64,000 bases of DNA from Candidatus Solibacter sp. (GTDB lineage: Bacteria; Acidobacteriota; Terriglobia; Bryobacterales; Bryobacteraceae). The notes below the pieces were generated by a model. That model did no database searches. It was given only the letters and a program-made list of their open reading frames with translations, and was not told the origin of the DNA. How positions within the stretch are numbered: the stretch's first letter is position 1; each line of letters begins with the position of its first letter. This document shows, in pieces, positions 24,917 through 34,729 of the stretch. The translations under genes were made by a program, and so were the position numbers. Where the stretch lies: assembly GCA_013822245.1 (NCBI GenBank), contig PNKE01000010.1:19077-83076 (forward strand). The letters run 5' to 3'.

Positions 24917-26530
24917 ATGCGGAATTGGAAGCTGTCCACGAAGCTGTTTGGCAGCGTGGGCTTGTTGTTGCTGTTGGGTTTTTTGGTTGCGGGAGTTTCA
25001 AACTGGTACCTGCAGCGGGTTGGGAACGAGTTGCAGACGGCCATCGACAGGACGGCGGTGAAGTTGGACCTGGCGAATGCGCTGAGGGCGAGCGCGTGGG
25101 AGTCGATCGCGGCGCTGCGGGGGACGTTCGTGTTTGCACAATTGAACGACAGACAGCGAGTGGAGCAAAACGTGGCGGCGTGGGAGGCGGCCAACGCCCG
25201 GCTGAAACAACAGGTACGGGAGATCCGGCCGTTGCTGGGCTCAAGAGAGGGCGAGGCATTGGTGGGCAGGATCGAAGCGATGATGCTCGCAAATGAACCG
25301 GTGGGGCGGGAGTATATGAAGCTATGCCGGGACGGCAACCAGGCACAGGTGGCGCCGCTGGCGCCGAAAGTGATGGAGTTTGCCAAAGGGATCGACGAGG
25401 CAGCCAAGGAACTGGTCCAGCAGCAGCGAGATTTTCTGGCGGTCTCGGGCGCGGACGCGGCTTCGCTTCAATCGCAGAGCCTGGCGGCCGGCGTGGTGCT
25501 TGCGGCCGTACTGCTTGTGGTTGGCGCTGGTGTAGTGGTAGTGGTACGCGGCGTGAACAAGATGCTGTTGGTGAGTATAGGCGACCTGGAGCGGAGCGCG
25601 CAGGAGGTGGCCGGAGCAGCGGGTCAGGTGGCTTCGTTAAGCCAGAGTTTGGCGCAAGGGGCTTCGGAACAGGCGGCATCGCTTGAGGAGACGTCCGCAT
25701 CGAGTGAGGAAGTGCACTCGATGGCGACCCGGAATACCGAGAACACGCAGGCGGCGGCAGCGCTGATGGACGATGCGGCGAAGAAAGTGCATGAGACGAT
25801 CAAGGCGCTGGACGGGATGGTGACGGCGATGGGCGAGATTGGCACGTCGAGCGACAAGATCGCCAGGATCATCAAGGTGATTGATGAGATCGCCTTCCAG
25901 ACCAACATCCTGGCGTTGAACGCCGCGGTGGAAGCGGCGCGGGCCGGCGAGGCGGGCATGGGTTTCGCTGTTGTCGCCGATGAAGTGCGAAACCTGGCAC
26001 AGCGTTGCGCGCAGGCGGCGAGGGACACGGCGGCGTTGATCGAGGATTCGATCTCGAAGTCGCGTGAGGGCAAGGTGAAGGTGGACCAGGTGGCGGTGTC
26101 GGTGCAGGCATTCGCCGAGAACGCGGAGAAGGTAAAGGTGCTGGTGGCCGACGTCAGTACGTCGAGCCAGGAGCAGGCGCGCGGGATAGGCCAGATCACG
26201 AGGGCGATCAACCAGTTGGATCAGGTGACGCAGACGGCGTCGTCGAGCGCCGAAGAGAGCGCATCGGCGTCGGAGGAGTTGACGGCGCAGTCCGACGCGA
26301 TGAATGACATTGTCGCTGGCCTCACGGCGTTGATCCATGGCGCTGAAGGGCAGGTCGGCATGGCCGGGCAGACCGCAGCCAGGCTGGTTCCGTCGCACAA
26401 ACCGCTGAGGACGGCGAAGGCGGCCAAGGCGGGGCCGGCGAAGCACGCGGCCAGGGGCGCGAAGCAGGACTGGATGGCGGCTCCGCAGAGCGGTGGCACG
26501 GCCAAGGCGACAGAGTTTCAGGACTTCTAG
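24917..26530 (+). CDS. methyl-accepting chemotaxis protein
   Basis: 537 residues. An N-terminal membrane helix ([18 protein letters not shown]) precedes a helical periplasmic sensor region of about 160 residues, of four-helix-bundle type. A second membrane helix ([21 protein letters not shown]) follows near residue 195. A classical HAMP domain is short or absent. The cytoplasmic signalling tip is well conserved: [40 protein letters not shown]. The tail carries a Lys/Ala-rich stretch and ends TEFQDF. It senses an unknown ligand and signals to CheA/CheW; no che genes lie near. The ATG follows AAGGAG at suitable spacing. Confidence 0.92.
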   Translation: MRNWKLSTKLFGSVGLLLLLGFLVAGVSNWYLQRVGNELQTAIDRTAVKLDLANALRASAWESIAALRGTFVFAQLNDRQRVEQNVAAWEAANARLKQQVREIRPLLGSREGEALVGRIEAMMLANEPVGREYMKLCRDGNQAQVAPLAPKVMEFAKGIDEAAKELVQQQRDFLAVSGADAASLQSQSLAAGVVLAAVLLVVGAGVVVVVRGVNKMLLVSIGDLERSAQEVAGAAGQVASLSQSLAQGASEQAASLEETSASSEEVHSMATRNTENTQAAAALMDDAAKKVHETIKALDGMVTAMGEIGTSSDKIARIIKVIDEIAFQTNILALNAAVEAARAGEAGMGFAVVADEVRNLAQRCAQAARDTAALIEDSISKSREGKVKVDQVAVSVQAFAENAEKVKVLVADVSTSSQEQARGIGQITRAINQLDQVTQTASSSAEESASASEELTAQSDAMNDIVAGLTALIHGAEGQVGMAGQTAARLVPSHKPLRTAKAAKAGPAKHAARGAKQDWMAAPQSGGTAKATEFQDF

Positions 26531-26574
26531 CCGGAAAATCGGAAAAGTCAGCGGCAAGTGAGCCGATGGAGACG

Positions 26575-26608
26575 CCGGCAGGGGGGATGGCGAGTGAGAC
26601 CCTGCCGG
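26575..26608 (+). terminator. terminator-like hairpin behind the chemoreceptor gene
   Basis: CCGGCAGGG (26575-26583) pairs perfectly with CCCTGCCGG (26600-26608), 45 bases after the stop, followed by TTAATCC. The T run is weak. Confidence 0.45.
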
Positions 26609-26646
26609 TTAATCCGTTTGCAGTTTCCGTTTGCGGCTGAGGCGGG

Positions 26647-26764
26647 TCAGCCGCGCAGGGCTTCGAAATGCGACCGGGCGGCCTTGGCGAGGCCGTTGAG
26701 CTTGTAGCCGCCTTCGAGGATGCTGCCCAGGCGGCCGGCGGCGCGGATGACAGTGGAAGACTGA
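26647..26764. pseudogene. chimeric remnant: histone-deacetylase 3' end (minus) joined to mrp 3' end (plus)
   Basis: On the minus strand 26647-26727 encodes SILEGGYKLNGLAKAARSHF and the tail EALRG, nearly the same C-terminus as the intact histone-deacetylase-family gene at 31014-32003. Directly beside it, 26732-26757 is identical over 26 bases to the end of the mrp gene (24246-24271). It continues to a stop with one synonymous change and an altered stop codon (plus-strand tail RPAARMTVED). The two gene ends face each other with both bodies missing. No promoter or start is present, so it is a non-functional duplicated fragment. Confidence 0.75.
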
Positions 26765-27115
26765 CGAATCTGATCCTGAGCCTGGGGCGGCTCGGACTGT
26801 CGAACGGCAGTTCGCTCCGATACGGCGATTCCAGCATGGCGCCCGGCGCCGATGGCGCGAGTTGGCGTTGCGGCGCGGCCTGACGGGGGTGGAAACGGGG
26901 CCGCCAACCAGGGAAACCGCTGAAGTTCAGCCGGCCGGCCGGAGGTTCAGCAAACAGGCGGACAGGCGCGATCTGACTGGCGGTTGTCATTGCGCGCACG
27001 AGCTATCGAAAGATAAGTCACCCAGGGTGTCAATTTGTAAGGTTGTATATTGTTCCGTCCTCTATCCTGCGATATGCTCAGCGCATTGCTGTTTGCTATC
27101 AGGAGACCCAAAGCA
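26765..27115. other. leader region of the third receptor gene
   Basis: About 350 bases without a recognisable gene. It becomes AT-richer after 27000. An imperfect hairpin AGCTATC-GAAA-GATAAGT at 27001-27017 resembles the perfect one at 21-38 near the first receptor. TATATT at 27046-27051 could be a -10 element but has no convincing -35. Confidence 0.4.
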
Positions 27116-30100
27116 ATGAAACTCCGTCTGTTTTCCGCGGCCGCGATTGCGTGCCTGCTATTCGCGGCTCATGCCCAAGAGACCCGCTCGATGTTGTTTG
27201 GACGCGTCCTGGATCCGCAGGGTGCGGCAGTGCTGGGAGCCGCAGTGGTCATTCGCAACGCTGAAACGGGAATCACCCAAACGATCAGGACGAATGACAG
27301 CGGTTACTATGAAGGCAACCTGCTGATGCCGGGGCCGTATGAAGTGACGGCGGAGATGGCGGGGTTCAAGAAACTGGTGCGCAAGGGCGTGGTGTTGCCG
27401 GTGTCGTCGCGTATCGAGGTGAATCTGAACCTGGAGATCGGCGGGTTGACGGAGACGGTTTCAGTGACGGCGGAGGCGCCGCTGCTGGAGACCAACGCGG
27501 TGTCGAGCGGGCGGGTGATTGATAACAAGTCGCTGATGGAGTTGCCGGTGATGGGCAACAGCGCGATGCTGCTGGTGAAACTGGCGCCGGGCGTGCAGAC
27601 GGGCGGGGTGAACAACTACCTGGCGCTGCATTCGAATGCGGGCGGGTCGGATTACAGCGTGGGCGGCAACGTGGGCGGGAACGCGTGGACACTGGACGGG
27701 TCGCCGAACCAGGGACCGGGCCGGCGCACGGCGTATCTGCCCTATACCGACGCGATCGCCGAGTTCAAGGTGGAGACGAACAACTTCGACGCCGGCCTCG
27801 GCCAGAGCTCTGGCGCGGCGATTACGATGATTTCGAAGTCGGGCACGAATGATTTCCACGGCACGGCGACGTGGCAGCACTGGCAACAGCGCTGGCAGGG
27901 CACGCCGTTTTTCGTGAAGAAGAACTATTTCAGCCGGATCGCGGCGGCCGAGGCGGCGGGCAACAAGACGCTGGCGGATCAGTTGCGGGCTACGGACAAG
28001 CAGCCCACGGGACGGTCGAACAACTGGGGCGCGTCGGGCGGCGGACCGGTGATCATTCCGAAGGTCTATGACGGCAAGAACAGGCTGTTCTGGTTTTTCA
28101 CGTATAACGCGTTCAAGGACGTGAAGGTGGAGGACGCGGCGGCGTTCAACCGGACGGTGCCGACGGTGCTGAACCGGACGGGCGATTTCAGCGACCTTTT
28201 GCAGGTGCGCAACAACCCGGCGCGATATGTCATTCACGATCCGACGACGATCTTGCGGGACCCGGCGCGGCCGAACAACTTCATCCGCACGCCGTTCCCC
28301 GGCAACGTGATTCCGAAGAGCCGGTTTGCGAACGCGGCCTACGATACCTACAACAAGATCTATCCGTTGCCGAACGTGGCGCTGCCGGCGTCAGAGGATC
28401 CGGTGAACAACTACCTGGCGTCGCAGACGCCCTACAACTGGGATTATTACGCGTATTCGAACCGCGTGGATTACCAGTTGAGCGACAAGTGGAGGATGTT
28501 CGGGCGGTGGGCGATCAACAATTTCGGACCGGAGGACCGGGGCGACTGGGTGTATGAGACGGCGCGGGGACTGAACCTGAACGGGCTGGTGCGCAACAAC
28601 AAGGGCGGCAACGTGGACGTGGTCTACACGCAGACGCCGACGACGTTGTGGAACTTCAACATCGCGATGAACCAGTTCCGGGAGGGCAACATCCAGCCGA
28701 AGGCGTTGGAATTCAAGCCGAGCGACGTGGGGCTGCCGGCGTACATGGACCAGAAGGCGGGCGAACTTCCGCTGCTGCCGCAGATGACCTACGGCACCAA
28801 TTCGTATTCAACCGCCAGCCCGGGCGGATACGCCACATGGACGCGGACGCGTCAGATGACGCTGAAGCTGGAAGGCACGTTCATTCGGGGCAAGCACTCT
28901 CTGCGCGCGGCGTTCGACAACCGCAACCAGTACCGCTCGGGCGGCGGCGGCGGCAACACCAGCGGCAACTTCTCGTTCAACCAGAACTACCTGCGCCGCA
29001 ACGACGACGGGTTGACGCCGGCGACCGATCTTGGGCTGTCGTGGGCGGCGTTCATGCTGGGCGTGCCGAGCGGGGCGTCGGCGGCGACCAACGATACGTA
29101 CGCCACGCACACGCCATACTACGGCTGGTTCTTCCAGGACAACTGGCGCGTGACGCCGAAGCTGACGTTGAACCTGGGGCTGCGCATGGAGTATGAGCGC
29201 GGGGCGACGGAACGCTACGACCGGATGGTGGGCAACTGGGATCCGAACGCGCAGATCCCGATCACGGGGCCGGCGCAGGCGGCGTATGCGGCCAAGCCGA
29301 TACCCGAGGTCGCGGCGGCGAACTTCAAGGTGGCCGGCGGCAACACGTACGTGGGCGCGAGCGGGGCGTCGCGGATGCTCTACCGGCCCGAGATGATGTG
29401 GCTGCCGCGCCTTGGCGCAGCCTATCAGGTCAACAGCAAGACCGTTATCCGAGGCGGCTACGGCATCTTCTACGACACGCTGAACGTGATGAACTACGGG
29501 CCGAACCAGTTTGGGTTCTCGCGTTCGACGAGCGCGATCATCAGCAACGACTTCGGCCAGACCTGGGGCTCGAGCACCGCGCCGTATCCGGCGAATGCAA
29601 GCCCGGCGAGTTTCCGGAGCATCCTGAACGACCCGTTCCCTGTGCGCGCCGACGGCAGCCGCTTCGACGTGCCGACCCGGAATGCCCTGGGCGCGATGGC
29701 GTATAACGGCCGCGGCTTCGGTTTCACGGCGTGGGATACGCCGCACCCGCGCCAACAGCGCTGGCAGTTCGGCATCCAGCGCCAGATCGGCGAAACGATG
29801 GTGGTCTCGGCCGCCTACGCCGGCGCGTATTCAGACCGCGTTTCGCAGTTTTCTTCCGCCGGCAACGTGCCCGGCCGTCCGCTTCAGCCGGTACCGCAGC
29901 AGTACTGGGTCTCCGGCCTGACGCGGAATACGTCGGCCCAGACGCTGCTGAACGCCAACGTCGACAATCCGTTCTTCATCGGCAACTTCAGGCAGTCGGA
30001 TTTCTCGCCGCTGGTGTGGGCCGACATGAACGCGAACAGCTTCTTCACGGGCCGGATCATCGGCCGCAACCGGCTGGTGCGGGCATTCCCGAACATCAAC

Positions 30101-30820
30101 GGGCTGACCGACAACAGTGAGTCCTCGGCGTTTGTGAAGAGCCAGGAGTTCCAGGCGTCGTTCGAGAAGCGGTTCTCGCGGGGCTGGAACCTGAACGTGT
30201 CATATACGGCGATGCGGCTGCGCGACGCCGACGTGTTCCTGAACGAGTTCGACGCAGAGCGCCACGTCCAACCGTCGAACGACGGGCGGCCGCACCGGTT
30301 CACGGGCACGGGCGTGTACACGGTTCCGGTCGGCAAAGGCCGGAAGTACCTGGGCTCGGCCAACCGGGCCGTGGATGCGATTCTGGGCGGCTGGCAACTG
30401 GCGGCCACCTACGAATGGCAGCCGGGGGCGCTGCTCAACTTCGGCAACATCTTCTTCACCGGCAGCGACACCAGCAGCCTGTTGAACGTCGACCGCACGT
30501 GGGACACCTGGTTCAATACCGCCAACTTCGAGCGCAGCGCCGCCGCCGGACCGGCCGCCTATCACACGCGGGTGTTCCCGACGCGCATCGAGGGCTTGCG
30601 GCAGGACTCGACCAACCATTGGAACGCCAACGTGTCGAAGAACTTCAAGCTGACCGAGACGGCCACCATGCAGATCAGATTCGACGCGCTGAACCTGCAA
30701 AACCGTTCGCAGATGGCGGGACCGGTGACGGATCCGTACAACACCAACTTCGGGCGGGTGGTAAGCCAGACGTCGGCCACCAACCGCTGGGTGCAGGTGC
30801 AGGCGCGGATCCAGTTCTGA
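27116..30820 (+). CDS. TonB-dependent receptor, Oar-like, with carboxypeptidase-regulatory-like N-terminus
   Basis: 1234 residues. Signal peptide from MKLRLFSAAAIACLLFAAHA, regulatory-like domain (LFGRVLDPQGAAVLGAAVVI; GYYEGNLLMPGPYEVTAEMA) to about residue 110, then a plug (LMELPVMGNSAMLLVKLAPG; NAWTLDGSPNQGPGRR) and a long barrel ending NRWVQVQARIQF with terminal Phe. The ATG at 27116 follows CAGGAG; an ATG 66 bases upstream would add a non-signal extension. It is flanked by two copies of the 3' end of the histone-deacetylase-family gene, one degenerate on the left and one intact on the right. Confidence 0.9.
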   Translation: MKLRLFSAAAIACLLFAAHAQETRSMLFGRVLDPQGAAVLGAAVVIRNAETGITQTIRTNDSGYYEGNLLMPGPYEVTAEMAGFKKLVRKGVVLPVSSRIEVNLNLEIGGLTETVSVTAEAPLLETNAVSSGRVIDNKSLMELPVMGNSAMLLVKLAPGVQTGGVNNYLALHSNAGGSDYSVGGNVGGNAWTLDGSPNQGPGRRTAYLPYTDAIAEFKVETNNFDAGLGQSSGAAITMISKSGTNDFHGTATWQHWQQRWQGTPFFVKKNYFSRIAAAEAAGNKTLADQLRATDKQPTGRSNNWGASGGGPVIIPKVYDGKNRLFWFFTYNAFKDVKVEDAAAFNRTVPTVLNRTGDFSDLLQVRNNPARYVIHDPTTILRDPARPNNFIRTPFPGNVIPKSRFANAAYDTYNKIYPLPNVALPASEDPVNNYLASQTPYNWDYYAYSNRVDYQLSDKWRMFGRWAINNFGPEDRGDWVYETARGLNLNGLVRNNKGGNVDVVYTQTPTTLWNFNIAMNQFREGNIQPKALEFKPSDVGLPAYMDQKAGELPLLPQMTYGTNSYSTASPGGYATWTRTRQMTLKLEGTFIRGKHSLRAAFDNRNQYRSGGGGGNTSGNFSFNQNYLRRNDDGLTPATDLGLSWAAFMLGVPSGASAATNDTYATHTPYYGWFFQDNWRVTPKLTLNLGLRMEYERGATERYDRMVGNWDPNAQIPITGPAQAAYAAKPIPEVAAANFKVAGGNTYVGASGASRMLYRPEMMWLPRLGAAYQVNSKTVIRGGYGIFYDTLNVMNYGPNQFGFSRSTSAIISNDFGQTWGSSTAPYPANASPASFRSILNDPFPVRADGSRFDVPTRNALGAMAYNGRGFGFTAWDTPHPRQQRWQFGIQRQIGETMVVSAAYAGAYSDRVSQFSSAGNVPGRPLQPVPQQYWVSGLTRNTSAQTLLNANVDNPFFIGNFRQSDFSPLVWADMNANSFFTGRIIGRNRLVRAFPNINGLTDNSESSAFVKSQEFQASFEKRFSRGWNLNVSYTAMRLRDADVFLNEFDAERHVQPSNDGRPHRFTGTGVYTVPVGKGRKYLGSANRAVDAILGGWQLAATYEWQPGALLNFGNIFFTGSDTSSLLNVDRTWDTWFNTANFERSAAAGPAAYHTRVFPTRIEGLRQDSTNHWNANVSKNFKLTETATMQIRFDALNLQNRSQMAGPVTDPYNTNFGRVVSQTSATNRWVQVQARIQF

Positions 30821-30853
30821 TTCCGATGCGGAGCGGCGCCGCAAAGCCGCACC

Positions 30854-30910
30854 GGGTTTGACGGGTTTGAATTGAGGCCGGTTCGCCTCCGGGAGGAGAC
30901 GGGCCGGCCT
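30854..30910 (+). terminator. 3' hairpin module behind the third receptor gene
   Basis: AGGCCGG (30875-30881) pairs with CCGGCCT (30904-30910), with an inner CCTCC/GGAGG, followed by TTCT. The preceding GGGTTTGACGGGTTTGAA is identical to the first receptor's 3' module, but the left arm of the first hairpin has been lost here. Confidence 0.6.
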
Positions 30911-31013
30911 TCTCAGCTCTGCCTGTCAGTTTGAAGGGCGCGCGCAGATGCGCACCGGCGGCGGCGGCTGGTTCGGAGCCGGTTGAAGTGGCCGGAGTCC
31001 GGGAATGAGGCGG

Positions 31014-32003
31014 TCAGCCGCGCAGGGCTTCGAAATGAGCCAGGGCGGCCTTGGCGAGGCCGTTGAGGTTGTAGCCGCCTTCGAGGATGCTCACCAGCCG
31101 TCCGGAGGCGGAGGCGGAGGCGATTTCCATGAGGATGGAGGTCATATCGGCGAAGTCGGAGTCGCGGAGGGTGAAGCGGCCGAGGGGGTCGCCGCGGCGG
31201 GAGTCGAAGCCGGCGGAGACAAGGACGAGGGCGGGTTTGAAGTCGAGGGCGGCGGGCAGCAGTTTCTTGCGGAAGGCTCCGAGGACTTCGGCGTGGCCGG
31301 AGCCGGCGGGGAAGGGGCAGTTGATGGTGTATCCGGCGCCGGCGCCTTCGCCCGTTTCGTCGGCGGCGCCGGTGCCGGGATACCAGGGCCATTGGTGGGT
31401 GGAGAAGAACAGGACCGAGGGATCCGAGTAGAAGATTTCCTGTGTGCCGTTGCCGTGGTGGACGTCGAAGTCGACGATGAGCACGCGGTCCGCGCCAAAC
31501 ACCTTGCGCGCGTAGCGGGCGGCGATGGCGGCGGTGTTGAAGACGCAGAAGCCCATGCCGCGCGAGGCGTTGGCGTGATGGCCAGGGGGGCGGACAGCGG
31601 CGAAGGCGTTTCTGACGCGGCCTTGCATGACGGCGTCGACGGCGGAAAGCGCGCCGCCGGCGGCCAGCAGGGCGGTATCGAGAGAATGCGCGCCGAGGTG
31701 GGTGTCGCCGGTGCTGAGACGTTGGGCTTTGCGGGCGACATCGTGCAGGACGGTCTTCCAGTAAGGGCGCGTGTGCGCCAGATGGATGTCGTCCTCGCTG
31801 GCCATGCGGGGCGGGATGCGGACGGCGGATTCGAGGATGCGTGATTTGCGGAAGGCTTCGGAGAGGGCGAGGTAACGGTCCGGGGATTCAGGATGGCCGG
31901 GGCCGGGATCGTGGCGGCGGAAGCCGTGGTCGAAGACGAGGCCCGTGCCCGGTGGCGGAGCAAGAAGTGCAGCATCGTGGCTGGACCCGGACATGGATGC
32001 CAT
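31014..32003 (-). CDS. histone deacetylase family (class II/AcuC-ApaH-like) amidohydrolase
   Basis: 329 residues. The zinc deacetylase landmarks are present: VRPPGHHANASRGMGFCVFN with the tandem catalytic histidines, VLIVDFDVHHGNGTQEIFY with the zinc Asp and His, and VSAGFDSRRGDPLG with the second zinc Asp. The tail is SILEGGYNLNGLAKAALAHF. Bacterial members deacetylate acetylated small molecules (polyamines, acetoin-linked) or proteins; the substrate is unknown. The ATG at 32003 (MASMSGSS) is taken as start; one at 32039 and one at 31994 are possible. Its 3' end is duplicated as a remnant at 26647-26727. Confidence 0.88.
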   Translation of the reverse strand: MASMSGSSHDAALLAPPPGTGLVFDHGFRRHDPGPGHPESPDRYLALSEAFRKSRILESAVRIPPRMASEDDIHLAHTRPYWKTVLHDVARKAQRLSTGDTHLGAHSLDTALLAAGGALSAVDAVMQGRVRNAFAAVRPPGHHANASRGMGFCVFNTAAIAARYARKVFGADRVLIVDFDVHHGNGTQEIFYSDPSVLFFSTHQWPWYPGTGAADETGEGAGAGYTINCPFPAGSGHAEVLGAFRKKLLPAALDFKPALVLVSAGFDSRRGDPLGRFTLRDSDFADMTSILMEIASASASGRLVSILEGGYNLNGLAKAALAHFEALRG

Positions 32004-32076
32004 TGTCGCACGCAAAGCCTTCCGGCTCCGGCGGAACATTCGACAGCGGGCGTTCGTCTCTCAATTTTGAAGCGCC

Positions 32077-33423
32077 ATGGGTAAGCCAGACCATGAATCC
32101 GGACGGCTCCTGATCTCACAGACACTTCGCCTGCCGAAGAGCCTGCGAAAGATGCACGCCGGCGAGCAAGTGGCCGACCTCTGCAGGCAGACGTTCGCCA
32201 ACTTGAAGCGCAACAAGCTGCGCAGCGTTCTGACGCTGTTCGGGATTGCGTGGGGGATTGCGTCTCTGGTGCTGATGTCGGCGTTGGGCGACGGGTTCCG
32301 TCAGGGCCAGCGGAAGAACATGTCGCAGATCGGCGACAACATTGTCTTCATCTGGGGCGGGGTGACGGAGCGCCAGGCGGGAGGCAAGAGAGCGGGACGG
32401 CAGGTGAGGCTGCAAAGGCGCGACGTGGAGATCATCCGGACGCAGTGTCCGGCGGTGGAGACGGTGGCGGCCGAGCAGAAGACGCGCCAGGTGGCGGCGC
32501 GCAGCCTGAGCAATTCCGGGCGGTTTCTGACCGTGGGCGTCTCGGCGGAGTATCTGCGGCTGCGCAACCTGCCGGCGGGCACGGGCCGCAACATCAGCCA
32601 GGAAGACAACGAACAGATGCGGCGGGTGGCGGTGCTGGGCGCGGCGGTGCGCAAGCAACTGTTCGAGAACGACCCGTCGCCGCTGGGCGAGCGGGTGTAT
32701 TTGAACAACTACCCGTATGAAGTGGTAGGCGTGATGGACGAAAAGGACCAGAACAGCTCGTACGACGGCTGGGACAACGACAAGATCCTGGCGCCGGAGG
32801 CGCTGCTGTTGAAGGACATGCCGCCGAGCCGGGCTATCTACGCCGAGGGCCAGGTGTGGGGCATCCTATACCGGCCGGTGTCGGTGGACCGTTGGGAGGA
32901 GGCGCAGGCGCAGGTGAGGGCGGCGCTGGGGCGGGTGCATGGTTTCGACAAGGAGGACAAGGGCGCCATCGAGATGTTCGACTCCGTTGAATCCGCGCAG
33001 ATGTTTGACTCCATCTTCACCGCCGGCGAGATCTTCCTGGCGGCGGTCGCGCTGATCACGCTATCGCTGGGCGGCATCGGGGTGATGAACACGATGATGA
33101 TGGCGGTGGCGGAGCGGACGCACGAGATCGGGTTGAAGAAAGCGCTGGGGGCGACAAGCCGGCGGATCCTGTTCGACTTCTTCCTGGAAGGGCTGTTCCT
33201 GGCGCTACTGAGCGGCGTGGCCGGGTTGATCCTGATTCTCGGCCTGACGAGCATTGTGAACTCGCTGCCGATGCCGGCGATGTTTTCGGGCTTGCCGGTG
33301 CACTGGAGGGTGCTCGCCCTGGCGACGGCGGCGCTCGGTTTCGTGGCCGTGGGCTCGGCGCTGCCTCCGGCGCGGCGGGCGGCGGCGATGACGCCGGTCG
33401 AGGCGCTGCGGTACGAGAGGTAA
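32077..33423 (+). CDS. ABC transporter permease, MacB/FtsX family
   Basis: 448 residues. One membrane helix near the N-terminus (SVLTLFGIAWGIASLVLMSA), a large periplasmic MacB core domain (residues ~75-300), then three helices starting at FLAAVALITLSLGGIGVMNT. The cytoplasmic loop ERTHEIGLKKALGATSRRIL and the tail RRAAAMTPVEALRYER are typical of FtsX domains. It probably works as one half of an exporter or mechanotransmission complex with the next gene. No ATP-binding subunit is present beside them. The start may be the ATG at 32152 (MHAGEQVADL), closer to the usual family N-terminus. It is followed after 7 bases by its paralog. Confidence 0.87.
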   Translation: MGKPDHESGRLLISQTLRLPKSLRKMHAGEQVADLCRQTFANLKRNKLRSVLTLFGIAWGIASLVLMSALGDGFRQGQRKNMSQIGDNIVFIWGGVTERQAGGKRAGRQVRLQRRDVEIIRTQCPAVETVAAEQKTRQVAARSLSNSGRFLTVGVSAEYLRLRNLPAGTGRNISQEDNEQMRRVAVLGAAVRKQLFENDPSPLGERVYLNNYPYEVVGVMDEKDQNSSYDGWDNDKILAPEALLLKDMPPSRAIYAEGQVWGILYRPVSVDRWEEAQAQVRAALGRVHGFDKEDKGAIEMFDSVESAQMFDSIFTAGEIFLAAVALITLSLGGIGVMNTMMMAVAERTHEIGLKKALGATSRRILFDFFLEGLFLALLSGVAGLILILGLTSIVNSLPMPAMFSGLPVHWRVLALATAALGFVAVGSALPPARRAAAMTPVEALRYER

Positions 33424-33430
33424 GCGGGCG

Positions 33431-34690
33431 ATGACCTACGGCTACATCTTCAAGGAAGCCCTGGCCGCGCTGCGGTTCCACCGCCAGCGGACGTTGACGA
33501 CGGCGTTGAACCTGGGTTGGGGCGTGGCGTGTTTCGTGATCCTGATCAGCTATGGCAACGGGTTCGAGGGGGCGTTGACGAAGGCGTTCACGGCGGTGGG
33601 GCAGGACCTGATCCTGACGATTCCGCGGACGACGGGCGAGCAGGCGGGCGGGCAGAGGGCCGGGCGGAGAATCCGTTTCAACGCCGAGGACGCGCGGACG
33701 CTGAAGGAATCGGTGCCGCTGATTGAATCGCTGTCGCCGGAGATCATGCCGGGCGGCATGAAGCTTGTCCATGGCACGCGCGAGTTCACGACAACGCTGA
33801 GGGCTGTGTGGCCGGAGTACGACGTTGTGCGCAACATCAAGATGTCTGAAGGACGATGGATCAACGAGGACGACAGGGCTCATCAGAGGCGTGTGGCGGT
33901 GCTGGGGTCGGAGGCGGCTCAGAAGCTGTTTGCCGGGGCGCCGGCGATCGACGAGGAGATCACGATCAACGGAGTGCGGTTCAGCGTCATCGGCATCATC
34001 AATTCCAAGGTCCAGATCGCCAACTACAACACGCGCGACAACGCGTGTGTGTTCATCCCCTACGACACGTACTCGGTGTTGGGGGACACGAAGTATGCGT
34101 GGATGTTTGTATGGAAGCCGGTGTCGCCGGAGTCGCGCGACAGGGCGATTGCGATGGTGCGGGCGAAGCTGGCCGAGATGCACCGGTTCCCGCCGAACGA
34201 CGAGCGGGCGGTGGAGATTGTGGCGTTTTCGAAGTTCATGACGATTGTGACGGGCATGGCGCTGGCGGTGAAGATGCTGATGGCGTTTGTCGGCGCGCTC
34301 ACCCTCGCCATCGGCGGCGTGGGGCTGGCCAACATCATGCTCGCCTCGGTGATCGAGCGCACGCGAGAGATCGGCATGATGAAGGCCATCGGCGGGCGGC
34401 GGCGGATGATCCTGACGCAGTTTCTGACCGAGGCTGGGATGGTGATCTGCTTCGGAGGATTGATTGGCGTGGCGCTGGGATTGGTGGCGACGCAGGTGAT
34501 CGGGTCGATGCCATTTCTGGGGGCGGCGTTCAACGACAATACCGGAGCCGGGGATATTGAGATGCATGTGTCGGCGGCGGCGGTGGGGATCTCGATGGGT
34601 GTGTTGCTGGTGGTGGGGTTGGTGGCGGGGATCGTGCCGGCGATGAAGGCGTCGAGGCTGGACCCGATTGAGGCGCTGCGCTACGAATGA
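33431..34690 (+). CDS. ABC transporter permease, MacB/FtsX family (paralog of preceding gene)
   Basis: 419 residues with the same plan as the preceding gene: a first helix (TTALNLGWGVACFVILISYG), a periplasmic MacB core domain, three further helices from LMAFVGALTLAIGGVGLANI, the loop ERTREIGMMKAIGGRRRMIL and the tail MKASRLDPIEALRYE. Both proteins share the short patterns DNIVFIWGG/QDLILTIPR and EQAGGQRAGRRIR-like segments, so they arose by duplication and probably form a heterodimer. The ATPase must be encoded elsewhere. Confidence 0.87.
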   Translation: MTYGYIFKEALAALRFHRQRTLTTALNLGWGVACFVILISYGNGFEGALTKAFTAVGQDLILTIPRTTGEQAGGQRAGRRIRFNAEDARTLKESVPLIESLSPEIMPGGMKLVHGTREFTTTLRAVWPEYDVVRNIKMSEGRWINEDDRAHQRRVAVLGSEAAQKLFAGAPAIDEEITINGVRFSVIGIINSKVQIANYNTRDNACVFIPYDTYSVLGDTKYAWMFVWKPVSPESRDRAIAMVRAKLAEMHRFPPNDERAVEIVAFSKFMTIVTGMALAVKMLMAFVGALTLAIGGVGLANIMLASVIERTREIGMMKAIGGRRRMILTQFLTEAGMVICFGGLIGVALGLVATQVIGSMPFLGAAFNDNTGAGDIEMHVSAAAVGISMGVLLVVGLVAGIVPAMKASRLDPIEALRYE

Positions 34691-34729
34691 GGCGGCGCGC
34701 CGCATACTCAGGTTCAGGGACGTCAAAGG

